The notes: a model not told the origin generated them from the sequence alone. Shown: positions 18,301 through 26,706, counted from the stretch's first letter. The stretch: 53,996 bases of DNA from JBMYZL01 sp049610385 (GCA_049610385.1 JBMYZL010000018.1:1-53996), one strand, 5' to 3'. Numbers and translations are program-made.

Positions 18301-18869
18301 AGTGTTCCTTTTTGTTCATCGGGGTTCCGCCCACCATCAATCCGTCACCGGTACTGGAATCATTCTTGACCTTGTGCCCAGAAGTGGAATATGAATTTGA
18401 CTTGGGTGCGCAGAATGCTGGGGAATATGAGTGGTGGATTGAATGCGCTGGGGAGAATATTTATTTTGACGGTTCCGATGATCATTTGACCCTGGTGAGC
18501 TCTGCTTTGCCTCAAGACTGCTGGGGCGGGGAATTGACACTGACTGGATCGGCTTTGAACCCTTGTGCGGCTAATGGCATTCGCGAAGAATGGCAGGTGG
18601 TCATGGATTATTGCGAAATCACCATTCCCAATGTGTTTACACCGGGCAATGGCGATGCATACAACCCTTCTTTCCAAATCGAAGGATTGGAAGTATATGA
18701 TGATGTCATTGTGCGCATTTACAACCGTTGGGGACAGGTGATCTACCAAAGCGACGATTATCAGTCTGGCGACTGGTTGGCCAATGGTGTGGAAGATGGG
18801 ACTTACTGGTATACCTTGATGTTGCCCAATGGGTTCGATTATTCTGGAACGCTGACCATCCTACGCTGA
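15309..18869 (+). CDS. Large secreted surface protein with NIDO-like and Ig/PKD-like domains and T9SS type-B sorting domain
   Basis: An 1186-aa exported protein. ATG 15309 gives a clear signal peptide (MIRLFLLFTLLSVQYWVWGQ). An N-terminal region (about 105-270) resembles the nidogen-like NIDO fold, with GQIAGFWADSDYRATGDIKY. Several repeated beta-sandwich units follow, each with a CDGGQVLLNP- or CAGGETTLTV-like start, as in PKD or SprB-type modules. The last 85 residues are a gliding-motility-associated C-terminal domain (type B: IPNVFTPGNGDAYNP, then VRIYNRWGQVIYQS, then GTYWYTLMLPNG), the signal for export by the type IX system and usually for surface anchoring. It is probably an adhesin or gliding-related surface protein. 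It carries no recognisable enzyme domain. Confidence 0.92.
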   Translation: MIRLFLLFTLLSVQYWVWGQAAEVDPQVRGLNVPASGEAIIDKYHTFERAVHEMSRDEWAIFRSWEGYDESRVVAIRAAAKEKYRKEHPPKNGVKMFPPGGCDCWIEPDASYTTIGTNDWDYTAGAGADVDCSIGPVQLGWSFEFYGEQFTEIYINSKGSISFGNYIIDWTPEEFPNTTSAAGQIAGFWADSDYRATGDIKYKIEDDVAYINFIDVGYYNNNDDLMNSYQIIITASGAGVLPDEANAQLCYLNMDWAHGDLGGSSGGGGTSPATVGADAAPTTGDHIQYGRFNLLDDTYNGPYGTGPGNDDGVNWLDGKTFNMNTASSTGNTPPLPSGNPGCDTIFLCQGGDYEVDLSFLGPENDQSVEIFTNDLPGWNYVITPGTTPNILGTFTANADNIGTQEVTITATDNGQPSETTEIVLIFEVLETVIPPLEVSGNLTICAGGETTLTVEGDFDSFLWSPGSTENECTFEYGGTFYVTGFVEECEAFTYFTIDQTPYFLPDVTITPPAVCPDQTSIVLVDEDEQPLYDNYIWEADWNGGGGTIVNEDGPEVEVTSGTYRLLVESDDGCQGQRVFVIETVGSYIPEVTIDPFCNGIPDSVVFEGGYASPQEGTFLVYMSSNDPNGWGGSYLEVTINGDTDNMLIMTCFDAFEPYDFQVFAGDEVEVNFIQDPTTNVAFLDLTLYTCGFSNIFPIEELTPGIVFSGPVACTASPALGEWNQISGPDEGVFTNVDQFDTEFYPNTYGLYEICFTDETCSVDYCYDIEITETPEISLNQDEALLCDGEQFAVIADTVDIGGTATIDWPNPGSDNVAANNYSYNSNTEVTLTVTIENGCGSDEASIDIVSIYTPEPELEDDMLCDGGQVLLNPIVINEDFDEYSWTLNGNPLGVDTPEYTAVETGEYCVEVENECGTEEACADIDIVVPLTNVLDDVTADCDGDGVGVVVPDMPEDYSVTWPDGSTEFSWTVLETSAYNESEICITFTDPFNCATTEECSFLFIGVPPTINPSPVLESFLTLCPEVEYEFDLGAQNAGEYEWWIECAGENIYFDGSDDHLTLVSSALPQDCWGGELTLTGSALNPCAANGIREEWQVVMDYCEITIPNVFTPGNGDAYNPSFQIEGLEVYDDVIVRIYNRWGQVIYQSDDYQSGDWLANGVEDGTYWYTLMLPNGFDYSGTLTILR

Positions 18870-18873
18870 TCGG

Positions 18874-20241
18874 GTGGCCAAGACCAAATCGGGTTTTGCT
18901 TGCAAAGAATGCGGGCATGAGGTGGTCAAGTGGGTCGGGCAATGTCCGGGTTGCAAGGCTTGGAGTTCCATGGTTGAGTTTTCGCGCGCAGAAGTGGCAC
19001 CTTCCATTGCCCGTCGTGGGGTGGAGTCCAACCGCAAGCCGGCCAAAGCGGCGCCTTTGTCTTCCATTCGAACATCGGATTTGAACCGTCTTGACGCGGG
19101 TGACTCCGATTTGAATCGGGTGCTCGGTGGGGGGCTGGTATCGGGCAGTGTTGTGTTGTTGGGTGGAGAGCCTGGAATCGGGAAGTCAACATTGATGCTT
19201 CAAGCGGCAATGGCCATGACAAATGGCGGGAAAACGCTTCTTTATGTGGCAGGAGAAGAAAGTCCACAGCAAGTGCGCATGCGGGCGGAACGCTTGGGAA
19301 CGTTGTCGGACCCATTGTGGGTTTTGCCGGAAACAAATACGGATGTGGTCATCCAAGAGGCAACAGAGCACCAGCCAGATGTGGTGGTGGTGGATTCGGT
19401 CCAAACCTTATACCACCCCACTGTGGAGGCCGCTCCGGGATCCGTTTCACAAATCCGAGAATCATCCGCGGCACTCACCCGACTTGCCAAAGAAAGGAAC
19501 ATCCCTGTGTTTCTCATCGGTCACATCACCAAGGAGGGTTCCATTGCAGGGCCCAAAGTTTTGGAGCACATGGTCGATGTGGTTCTTTCTTTTGAGGGTG
19601 AGCGTCACCACGCATACCGCATGTTGAGGGCAGTGAAAAACCGCTTTGGCACCACATCGGAACTTGGGTTGTATGAGATGCGCGGCTCAGGTTTGTCGGT
19701 GGTCGACCATCCATCCGATGTCCTGTTGCGTTTGGATGAAGATGATGACTTGAGTGGTTCTGCTGTGGCGGCAGCGCTCGAAGGAGCCAGACCGTTGTTG
19801 GTGGAGGTGCAGGCTTTGGTGAGCACGGCGGTATATGGCACACCGCAACGATCCGGAACTGGCTTTGATTTGAGGCGTTTGAACATGCTTTTGGCGGTGT
19901 TGGAGAAGCGGAATGGCTTCAAATTGGGGACCAAGGACGTGTTCTTGAACATGGCTGGTGGATTGAGAATTCAGGATCCGGCTCTGGACTTGGCCGTGGT
20001 GGCTGCCATTTTGAGTTCGACGTTGGATGTGCCCTTGCCGATGGGAACAGTTTTCGCAGGTGAAGTCGGCTTGAGTGGAGAAATTCGTCCGGTTCCCCGA
20101 TTGCCACAACGGATTGCTGAAGCGGAACGCATGGGGATGAAACGCATGTTTGTCAGTGGACATGCGCAAGAATTGGCATCCACTGAGATGAAGTTGGTTT
20201 TGGTGAAGCGGGTCAGCGACCTGCACGGGAAACTTTTCTAG
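18874..20241 (+). CDS. radA: DNA repair / branch-migration protein RadA
   Basis: RadA (455 aa) promotes branch migration of recombination intermediates. It starts at GTG 18874, five bases after the T9SS gene stop. An N-terminal zinc finger uses Cys10, Cys13, Cys24 and Cys27. The ATPase has Walker A GGEPGIGKST (97-106), the RadA-specific KNRFG (255-259), and a Lon-protease-like C-terminal domain (from about residue 280) containing AGGLRIQDPALDLAVVAAI. Length is standard. The 3' end overlaps rsmI on the other strand by 4 nt. Confidence 0.97.
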   Translation: MAKTKSGFACKECGHEVVKWVGQCPGCKAWSSMVEFSRAEVAPSIARRGVESNRKPAKAAPLSSIRTSDLNRLDAGDSDLNRVLGGGLVSGSVVLLGGEPGIGKSTLMLQAAMAMTNGGKTLLYVAGEESPQQVRMRAERLGTLSDPLWVLPETNTDVVIQEATEHQPDVVVVDSVQTLYHPTVEAAPGSVSQIRESSAALTRLAKERNIPVFLIGHITKEGSIAGPKVLEHMVDVVLSFEGERHHAYRMLRAVKNRFGTTSELGLYEMRGSGLSVVDHPSDVLLRLDEDDDLSGSAVAAALEGARPLLVEVQALVSTAVYGTPQRSGTGFDLRRLNMLLAVLEKRNGFKLGTKDVFLNMAGGLRIQDPALDLAVVAAILSSTLDVPLPMGTVFAGEVGLSGEIRPVPRLPQRIAEAERMGMKRMFVSGHAQELASTEMKLVLVKRVSDLHGKLF

Positions 20242-20912
20242 GGCTTCCCGGCAATCACCACCACATATTCACCACGCGGCGGTGTCTTTTCCAAGCGCTC
20301 CAAAAGTTGTTGAGCGGTGCCCCGGAGGTGTTCCTCGTGCAATTTGCTGATTTCTCTGGACAGGCAAATTGTGCGCTCTTCACAGCCTCCTGCGTGCAGG
20401 GCATCCAGCAGTTTCACCACGCGGTGAGGAGATTCATATAAGACGGTGGTGACTTCCCTTTCCAGGATGTCATCAATTCGGGATTGTCGTCCTTTTTTGT
20501 GTGGCAAAAAACCTTCATAGACAAACCGGTCACAGGGCAAACCAGAAGCGGCGACAGCTGAGACAAATGCTGCGGGTCCGGGTAGACAATGCACTTCAAG
20601 TCCGGCTTCTATCGCTGCACGTACAAGCAGAAATCCGGGGTCTGAAATGCCCGGAGTTCCGGCGTCAGAGCAGAGGGCAAATGTTTGGCCGGAGCACATC
20701 TGTTTCACCAGCCCCTCCGCCTGTTTGTGTTCATTGTGGACATGAAAGGATTGCAATCGATTGTCAATCCCGAAATGGCGCATCAACTTCCCTGTGGTTC
20801 GCGTGTCCTCTGCAAGGACACAATCAACGTCTCCAAGAACTTCCAGGGCGCGTGGGGTCATATCGCCCAAATTGCCGATGGGTGTGGGCACCAAAATCAG
20901 GGAAGCACCCAT
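20238..20912 (-). CDS. rsmI: 16S rRNA (cytidine1402-2'-O)-methyltransferase
   Basis: RsmI (224 aa) methylates the 2'-O of C1402 in the decoding centre. The ATG at 20912 yields MGASLILVPTPIGNLGDMTPRA, the family start. Further motifs are LAEDTRTTGKLMRHF, ALCSDAGTPGISDPGF and GLPCDRFVYEGFLPHKKGR. It starts one base after the stop of the upstream hypothetical gene, so the two are tightly coupled. Confidence 0.96.
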   Translation of the reverse strand: MGASLILVPTPIGNLGDMTPRALEVLGDVDCVLAEDTRTTGKLMRHFGIDNRLQSFHVHNEHKQAEGLVKQMCSGQTFALCSDAGTPGISDPGFLLVRAAIEAGLEVHCLPGPAAFVSAVAASGLPCDRFVYEGFLPHKKGRQSRIDDILEREVTTVLYESPHRVVKLLDALHAGGCEERTICLSREISKLHEEHLRGTAQQLLERLEKTPPRGEYVVVIAGKP

Positions 20913-20913
20913 C

Positions 20914-21597
20914 TCAAGCCGGAATGAATAGGCGATGTACGAGTGTGACCAGGTCGGTGGCAGCGCCTGTTTCGGCCTCCCATTCGACATCACTTTCAGC
21001 CTGATTTTTCAAAAGGGTCAGTGCCGCTTCAGCAGAATCACTCGATTCGATGGCTTGGCAAACGGAATTGAATGCCGTCATGTCACCGTCAAACAATTCA
21101 GTGGCAAACCGAACACGATCATTGATGCCCATTCCTGCTGCCAGTGTATCCAATGGCCGCAACTGTTGTTGATCCACGAAACTCAGGTTATTCTGCTCAG
21201 GTTCAGGGGTTTCGACGGTTTCACGTGTTTCTGGAATGGGCTCCTCGCTCAATGCGGTGGACTGAATGGAATCAGGTGTGGATTCAGTTGCGGGAGGGGC
21301 TTCGGCTTCTGGGACTTGTTCCGCAGAATAGACGGCTTGCGGTGGGTCAGCAGCCTCGCGAATCGAGAAGTCTAGGGGTGGCCGGGCATTTGCTGCGGAT
21401 TTTTGGGCCGTTTCCAGTTCATGCGATGTGAGGGCGCGATACCGAAGGATGGCAATGCGTTCATGCAATTCCCGAGACACCTCAAGGGCGTGGTTGAGTT
21501 CTTCGACGCCGGTGACTTCTTGGGTCAATTTCCGGAGGGATTGGGCCAATTCACGCAACAAGGCGTTCAAAGTTTCGGCTTGCAGTTTATCAGACAT
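20914..21597 (-). CDS. Conserved hypothetical protein, Bacteroidota type
   Basis: A 227-aa protein without signal peptide or membrane segment. The N-terminal 70 residues are predicted helical with coiled-coil character (LNALLRELAQSLRKLTQEV). An acidic Pro/Glu/Thr-rich linker of about 75 residues follows (PEAEAPPATESTPDSIQST and similar). The C-terminus (about 160-227) is a small helical domain, GINDRVRFATELFDGDMTAFN, a pattern I associate with uncharacterised Bacteroidota proteins. The stop lies one base before the rsmI start, so a role connected with rRNA modification or translation is conceivable but unproven. ATG 21597 (MSDKLQAET) is chosen over an upstream extension that reads through a terminator-like hairpin. 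Confidence 0.75.
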   Translation of the reverse strand: MSDKLQAETLNALLRELAQSLRKLTQEVTGVEELNHALEVSRELHERIAILRYRALTSHELETAQKSAANARPPLDFSIREAADPPQAVYSAEQVPEAEAPPATESTPDSIQSTALSEEPIPETRETVETPEPEQNNLSFVDQQQLRPLDTLAAGMGINDRVRFATELFDGDMTAFNSVCQAIESSDSAEAALTLLKNQAESDVEWEAETGAATDLVTLVHRLFIPA

Positions 21598-21621
21598 TGG
21601 ACCCAAAGTTAAACCGGACCC

Positions 21622-21659
21622 AAAAACAAAACGCCAAACTCCCCGCTGGAAGTTGGCGT
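21622..21659 (-). terminator. Terminator-like hairpin on the minus strand
   Basis: Seven perfectly paired bases (21631-21637 with 21653-21659) plus a weaker inner stem are followed, on the minus strand, by a run rich in T (21630 down to 21622). It lies between the AsmA-like stop (21815) and the next gene start (21597). It could end the AsmA transcript or act as a leader structure of the downstream gene. Confidence 0.5.
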
Positions 21660-21814
21660 CTTGCATTTGGTCAAGCTGGTCTTCTTTAGTCAGCGCGAAT
21701 ATAGCACGAAAAAACGTTCTGGTCTATCAAATACGATATTTCGTCGCTTGTTGGGGGTTGAAAAAACAATCGGGCAAAACCGCGAATGCCCAACAAATTG
21801 AATATCAACAACTT

Positions 21815-24175
21815 TTACGGAGTTCTTGATTTGTTTCGTCGGAAGAGATCGCGAAGAATGGTCTTCTCTTCTTCGAATCGTTCTTTGCGGGCATTTTTGC
21901 CAGCTTCTCGGTCCCAACCGTATTCAGGCTCATCGTAAGATCCTTGCATGGTGAGAAAAAATCGATGTCCCAGCCCATCATCTTCGATGATGCCAAATGC
22001 ATCTTCGCGCGTGTTTTTCAAGTCTCGGAGGGCGAATCCGAAGGTGTAATCGAGTGCACCTGCCCAAGTTTGGCCTCCTGATATGTCCACATCCATCGCA
22101 GAGGAATGGATCCGCACAGGTGCAAGTCGAAAGTCCCCATTCACCAAAAGGGCTTGCATTTCGCAGCTTTCAAGGTCAATTTTTCGCAACCGATGGGCCA
22201 AATCATCCGGATCAACCAATGGTGCAATCAAGCGGTTGTTTCGAAGGTATTCGGCGATGTCTTGAAAGGATTCCACATTGTCAAGCCGGACCTGGCTCCA
22301 ATTTAGATTTGCTTGGGCTTGAACTGTGGACGACAGCGGTGTGAATTGGGGACTCCATGACCATGTGACGTCGCTTTCGAAATGGACAGTCCCCTGGAGG
22401 TGTTCACTCCGAAGTGCAGATTGTCCGAAGTTTCGGAAGGTGGCAAAAAGCGGTTGGAGCAAGAGGTCTTGCGCCGAGGTGTGCATCTCCAAGGATCCGT
22501 GGATGGTGCGTTCGAAGTCGATGGTCGCCACGGATTGTTGAGAACCACCGGCTATGTTGGATGACCAATTCAACTGATAACTTTTGTCATGTGAAGCGGG
22601 AATCAGATGAATGGCATTGTTAGTGGACATCGCCCCATCAGCGAATGCCGCCCAAAACAATTCATCTGCCTGCCATGTCAAAGCAGTCCATTTCAAGTTG
22701 GGTGTCTCCGAGTCCGTGTCGGGCCAGTTGATTTCGGGGAAGTTTTCTGGCACGCGAAGCCTTCGGCTGTCCAATGCGGCTTCAATTTGCCCGCTTCGGG
22801 ACAAAACGGTTCCTGTTGCTGAATTGTCAAGTGTGGTGAATGCCAAATCTGTGACCTTCCAGTTTTCGACATCCTCGCCTTGCACATGAGCAGTGTGAAT
22901 GGTTCCAGGCCATCCTCCGGCATTCAGGGAGACTTCTTGAAGATGAATATCGAAGTGGTGGGTTTCGAAGTGGTCAGATTGTCCGTGATAAGTGGCGCTG
23001 ATGTGCATTGCCAACTGACCTGTCGGGCATCGCAAATGATCCGGGAGGACCGCAAAAGTCCAGTCGGCCTGTTCCGCATCAAAATTCAAGTCGACGTCTG
23101 CGTTCCAATTGCCCGAGGCCACATCGTCACTTTCAATGTCACCACCCAAGGTCAACCCAGGAATTTGGGCCTGCACATTGAGGAATGCAATGGACCACCT
23201 GTCTCCTGAATGGGTCACCTCCAGATCTGTGCTCGCCTCACCAGATGCCAGCCCATGGTGCCATTCTCCACGGGGCGCGGAACCTTGCAGTTCAAATCGT
23301 TTTCCGTCATACTGAACAGCACCTGAAAACGAGTGTTCCCAGTCCAGGTCGTTTTCTGTCAGCAAAGATTGAAATCCAGGAATGGCAGCTTTTGCCCACG
23401 ATGCATCCAACCCAGCAAACGCTCCGTTGACGCGCCACGCGTTTCCATCCGAAAGGAGCTCGCCTGCGATTTGAAGTGATTCGGATTGCAACATCGGAAT
23501 CTCCCAATTCCAGTTTCCCTCGAGGTTTTGGGCGCCGGATGCATTCCACGACCAAGTCAGATCTTTCGGTGTGCGTTCATTTTGGATGGAGAGGTCGTGT
23601 CCCTGACCGGAGGTTGTGATCAAAATTTGGCCTTGTTCATCGAACTGCAAACCACAATCGGCCTGTTGGATGTGAAATGTTGAAACCTGTTTTTGAGGTG
23701 TTTCGAAAACGAATCGAACATCACGGAATTCACCCTTTTCGATGGCCAAACCCAACCCACTGTCTTGCGAATCATCGTTCTCCCAGACTTCGGTATTCCA
23801 TCCCTTTTGGCCCGACTTCAGGTGGACAATGGCATCCGACAGCCGGATGTTTTGAACGGTGATTTGGTTTTGGAGCAAATCATCCAGTTTTACTTGGAGA
23901 CTCAACATGTCTGCTTGCAGGAGACGGTCTCCATCCAGACCTGAAGACCCCGCCAGCCAAATGTCCCGAAGTTCGATGGATACCAGCGGAAAGGAACGCC
24001 ACCAAGTTAAATTCAGGTCTGTGATGTGGGCATCGGTCTTCAGCCTTTTGCCGATTTCCTGAATCACCATGGCTTCCACCCGTTCCTCATTTCCTACAAG
24101 CCACGCGGTTGCGGCCCCTGACAGGAGAAGAATAAAAAGGGCAATAAGGCCGAACCACCGAAGGGTTTTCATCAT
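21815..24175 (-). CDS. AsmA-family inner-membrane protein
   Basis: A 786-aa protein with a single N-terminal membrane anchor (WFGLIALFILLLSGAATAWLV), followed by the AsmA N-terminal signature VEAMVIQEIGKRLKTDAHITDLNLTW in spaced form and a long beta-rich periplasmic region. The C-terminal part contains the AsmA-typical block LNWSQVRLDNVESFQDIAEYL, then LINGDFRL-like and DVSGGQTW-like segments. AsmA and TamB relatives are thought to carry lipids between inner and outer membranes. Two adjacent ATG codons (24175 and 24172) are possible starts. It is divergent from the superoxide dismutase gene. Confidence 0.85.
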   Translation of the reverse strand: MMKTLRWFGLIALFILLLSGAATAWLVGNEERVEAMVIQEIGKRLKTDAHITDLNLTWWRSFPLVSIELRDIWLAGSSGLDGDRLLQADMLSLQVKLDDLLQNQITVQNIRLSDAIVHLKSGQKGWNTEVWENDDSQDSGLGLAIEKGEFRDVRFVFETPQKQVSTFHIQQADCGLQFDEQGQILITTSGQGHDLSIQNERTPKDLTWSWNASGAQNLEGNWNWEIPMLQSESLQIAGELLSDGNAWRVNGAFAGLDASWAKAAIPGFQSLLTENDLDWEHSFSGAVQYDGKRFELQGSAPRGEWHHGLASGEASTDLEVTHSGDRWSIAFLNVQAQIPGLTLGGDIESDDVASGNWNADVDLNFDAEQADWTFAVLPDHLRCPTGQLAMHISATYHGQSDHFETHHFDIHLQEVSLNAGGWPGTIHTAHVQGEDVENWKVTDLAFTTLDNSATGTVLSRSGQIEAALDSRRLRVPENFPEINWPDTDSETPNLKWTALTWQADELFWAAFADGAMSTNNAIHLIPASHDKSYQLNWSSNIAGGSQQSVATIDFERTIHGSLEMHTSAQDLLLQPLFATFRNFGQSALRSEHLQGTVHFESDVTWSWSPQFTPLSSTVQAQANLNWSQVRLDNVESFQDIAEYLRNNRLIAPLVDPDDLAHRLRKIDLESCEMQALLVNGDFRLAPVRIHSSAMDVDISGGQTWAGALDYTFGFALRDLKNTREDAFGIIEDDGLGHRFFLTMQGSYDEPEYGWDREAGKNARKERFEEEKTILRDLFRRNKSRTP

Positions 24176-24276
24176 CGAAAAACAGAAACGAAATCTACAT
24201 TCATCAACGCCTTGAGGTGAATGGAATTGTGCAAGTTTGTCCACAGGTCATCGTCGAAATGCCCATCTTTGTTCCC

Positions 24277-25053
24277 ATGAAAAAGCGCACATTTCTGAAG
24301 CTCACGGGTGCTGCTGGAGCTGGATTGCTGGTCGCACCTTTGGCGGGATGCGGGACATCGCAAGAATCCAACCCCACGGATTCCCCATCGGCAATTCCGC
24401 CTGCTCCCCCAAAAAAGCCCAAGTTGAAGTTGCATGTGCAGGCACCTTTGGGGTATGAATTGGATGCATTGGCCCCAGCCATTGATTCAGAGACGATGGG
24501 ATTGCATTACGGCAAACATCATGCAGGATACGTAAGCAAGTTGAACATGGCGATTCGCCAGAACACCGCATTTGAAGGACTTCAGTTGGAAGACTTGCTT
24601 TCCCAAATCACAGACTCAGACGAGCACACGGCCTTGCGAAACAATGGCGGCGGTCACTTCAACCACAGTTTGTATTGGCGGTTGATGGAGCCAGGAGGGG
24701 CTGCAGCACCAACCGGTCCATTCAAAGCGTTACTGGACAGTACATTCGGCTCCACGGAGGGGCTTTTGGCTGCACTCAAATCCGCCGGGGGAAAGCAATT
24801 TGGCAGTGGTTGGGCTTGGTTGATTGAGAAGGCAGATGGACAACTTGCGGTCACCTCAACGCCGAACCAGGACAACCCCTTCATGACGCAAATTGTGGAT
24901 GAACCGGGTCGACCCATCATCGGTGTTGATGTTTGGGAGCACGCATATTATCTCAATTACCAAAATCGCCGCGGGGATTATTTGCAAGCCTTCACCAAGT
25001 TGTTGAATTGGGACGTGGCGGCTGCAATTTGGTCAGGAGAAATCGGGGTTTGA
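24277..25053 (+). CDS. Exported Fe/Mn superoxide dismutase lipoprotein
   Basis: A 258-aa protein whose C-terminal 205 residues are an iron/manganese SOD. Ligands are His77 (LHYGKHHAGYV), His130 (GGHFNHSLYW), Asp218 and His222 (VDVWEHAYYL). The motifs NNGGGHFNHS and NQDNPFM resemble the manganese type. The N-terminus is unusual for a SOD: KKRTFLKLTGAAGAG looks like a Tat signal (KR instead of RR) and runs into the lipobox LAGC with Cys25, then a Pro/Ser-rich linker. It should therefore be a lipoprotein outside the cytoplasm, detoxifying extracytoplasmic superoxide. An ATG at 24259 is an alternative start. Confidence 0.92.
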   Translation: MKKRTFLKLTGAAGAGLLVAPLAGCGTSQESNPTDSPSAIPPAPPKKPKLKLHVQAPLGYELDALAPAIDSETMGLHYGKHHAGYVSKLNMAIRQNTAFEGLQLEDLLSQITDSDEHTALRNNGGGHFNHSLYWRLMEPGGAAAPTGPFKALLDSTFGSTEGLLAALKSAGGKQFGSGWAWLIEKADGQLAVTSTPNQDNPFMTQIVDEPGRPIIGVDVWEHAYYLNYQNRRGDYLQAFTKLLNWDVAAAIWSGEIGV

Positions 25054-25054
25054 T

Positions 25055-25630
25055 TCAAGGGGTTTCAGCGCCCGCGCGGACCAAAGTGCCCTCCTGGGTC
25101 AATCCCCCTTGCTGCATAAGGGCCTTGAAAGCAGCATTGTTTGCAGGCGCCATGTGAATCGCCTTGACAGAACCATCTGCACCGGTGGTTTTTTGAATCT
25201 CTGCCCCCAATGCATCTTGCCAAATGGCCACTTTTTCGACTTCGGCAGAAAAGGAATACACAGCCATTTGATTTTGGTGCCGCTGGGCCAAAAACACCCT
25301 GTACGCATTGGTCTTTTCTTCAACAGGCGTGCTGAACACGAGGTGGCCTCGAAACCAACGGACATGCATGGTTTCGAGTGTCAATTCCACCGATTCGTCA
25401 AACAAGTTTCCAGTGATGCTGTTTTGGGTGATTGTGATGACATCCTGTTCTTCCACTTCACCATCGACGTCTGCGGGAATCCAAGTCCCTGTCCAAGCCC
25501 GAGGGATTTGTTTTCGATCCCATCGTTGGGGCGGCTGAGGTTGGTCAAATGTGACATCAATGCAGCCAATCCAACTCAGGGTCAAAAGCAACGCCAAGAG
25601 GCGTGTAAATGGCCGTAACCATACTCTCAT
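25055..25630 (-). CDS. Putative lipoprotein of unknown function
   Basis: A 191-aa protein with an N-terminal signal and lipobox (LLALLLTLSWIGC, lipid Cys near residue 23). The mature part is probably mostly beta strand (DVITITQNSITGNLF, MHVRWFRGHLVFST) and ends in a region with no known motif. It lies 12 nt downstream of uppP on the same strand and is likely co-transcribed with uppP, DUF3098 and ftsX. The 3' end comes within one base of the convergent SOD gene. I do not recognise the family. Confidence 0.75.
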   Translation of the reverse strand: MRVWLRPFTRLLALLLTLSWIGCIDVTFDQPQPPQRWDRKQIPRAWTGTWIPADVDGEVEEQDVITITQNSITGNLFDESVELTLETMHVRWFRGHLVFSTPVEEKTNAYRVFLAQRHQNQMAVYSFSAEVEKVAIWQDALGAEIQKTTGADGSVKAIHMAPANNAAFKALMQQGGLTQEGTLVRAGAETP

Positions 25631-25642
25631 TTTGGGTGTGAA

Positions 25643-26437
25643 TTAGAACCAAAAAAACGCGGCGATTCCTGCAGTTATGCAATACAACGCGAATCCATTG
25701 AGATTCGTATTTTGAACCAATCGCACCATCCATCGGCAGGCCACAACCCCACTGAAAAAGGCCACCAACGTGCCCACAGTATAAGCCAACATGAGATCAC
25801 CTTCAATGCCCCCTGCCGAACTGGAAGCCTCCAACAGGTCTTTCATTTCCAAGGCTGTAGCACCCAGAATCACGGGCAAAGCCATCAAGAAACTAAATCG
25901 AGCTGCCTCGTCTCGCGAGATCCCCAAGGCGATGGCCGCTCCAATGGTGGAACCAGAACGGGAAATGCCCGGCAAAATGGCCAAAGCTTGGGCCAGGCCG
26001 ATTCCCAGTGCTTTGGGCACATTCAAAGGCAAGGATTTTCCAGAAAATCGTTGCGAAACCACAAGGATGACCCCGGTCAAGACCAGCATGAGGCCCACGC
26101 GGTCGGGTCGCCCGATGAAGTGTTCTTCAAGACCATCTCGCAACGTGAAAGCCACCAGTGCGGCAGGAACCATGGACAAAGTAATCATGGAGATGTACGA
26201 CCGGGCTTGGCGGTTTTGGCCATCAAAAAAGCCGAATGCCAGGGACCGTATGTCCTTCCAGAAAACAAAAATTGTACTCAAAGCAGTGGCACCATGGACC
26301 AAAATGCTGAACGTTAGGTCCAAATCTTGAAGGCCGAAAAGGGCTTTGCCCAACTCCAAATGGCCAGAACTGCTGACGGGCAAAAACTCAGTGAGTCCTT
26401 GGATCAACCCGAGGACCATCGCCTGCCAAATGCTCAT
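25643..26437 (-). CDS. uppP: Undecaprenyl-diphosphatase
   Basis: UppP/BacA (264 aa) dephosphorylates undecaprenyl pyrophosphate so the carrier can be reused in cell-wall and O-antigen synthesis; it also gives bacitracin resistance. It has about eight hydrophobic segments and the two signature regions GLTEFLPVSSSGHLEL (residues 15-30) and ILPGISRSGSTIGAA. The start directly abuts the DUF3098 stop codon. Confidence 0.97.
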   Translation of the reverse strand: MSIWQAMVLGLIQGLTEFLPVSSSGHLELGKALFGLQDLDLTFSILVHGATALSTIFVFWKDIRSLAFGFFDGQNRQARSYISMITLSMVPAALVAFTLRDGLEEHFIGRPDRVGLMLVLTGVILVVSQRFSGKSLPLNVPKALGIGLAQALAILPGISRSGSTIGAAIALGISRDEAARFSFLMALPVILGATALEMKDLLEASSSAGGIEGDLMLAYTVGTLVAFFSGVVACRWMVRLVQNTNLNGFALYCITAGIAAFFWF

Positions 26438-26677
26438 TTACTTTCGCTTCAGAATGGCGTAGAAAATCAAACCATACCCCCCCAGTACCACCAAAGGTGC
26501 AAGGGTGATGCGGCGAAAGCTGAAAATGGCTTCACTGAACACCTCGGGGTCGTCTGATCCTCCTCCGGACATCAAGAAATAACCCAAAAGCAAGGTTACC
26601 AGGCCTGCACCCAACCAAATGAAATTGCTCCGATCAAAGGGAAACCCACCAAAAGAGGAAGTGTTCTTGTCTGCCAT
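26438..26677 (-). CDS. DUF3098 small membrane protein
   Basis: A 79-aa protein with two transmembrane helices (FIWLGAGLVTLLLGYFLMSGG and ITLAPLVVLGGYGLIFYAIL) separated by a short acidic loop. The FPFDRSNFIWLGAG start is typical of DUF3098, a Bacteroidota family usually next to ftsX. ATG 26677 is preferred; an in-frame TTG at 26710 would overlap the ftsX stop. Function is unknown. Position between ftsX and uppP suggests a role in envelope growth or division. Confidence 0.9.
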   Translation of the reverse strand: MADKNTSSFGGFPFDRSNFIWLGAGLVTLLLGYFLMSGGGSDDPEVFSEAIFSFRRITLAPLVVLGGYGLIFYAILKRK

Positions 26678-26706
26678 GGGACGCGAAGTTACAACATCCA
26701 GTTTCT

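Noticed and set aside
18860..18874. Fusion of the T9SS protein with RadA
   Set aside because: The T9SS gene has a stop at 18867-18869 and RadA begins at GTG 18874 in another frame. They are only neighbours.
20914..20993. An N-terminal extension of RsmI to 20993
   Set aside because: It overlaps the coding end of the upstream gene, and RsmI proteins start at the LILVPTPIGNLGD region.
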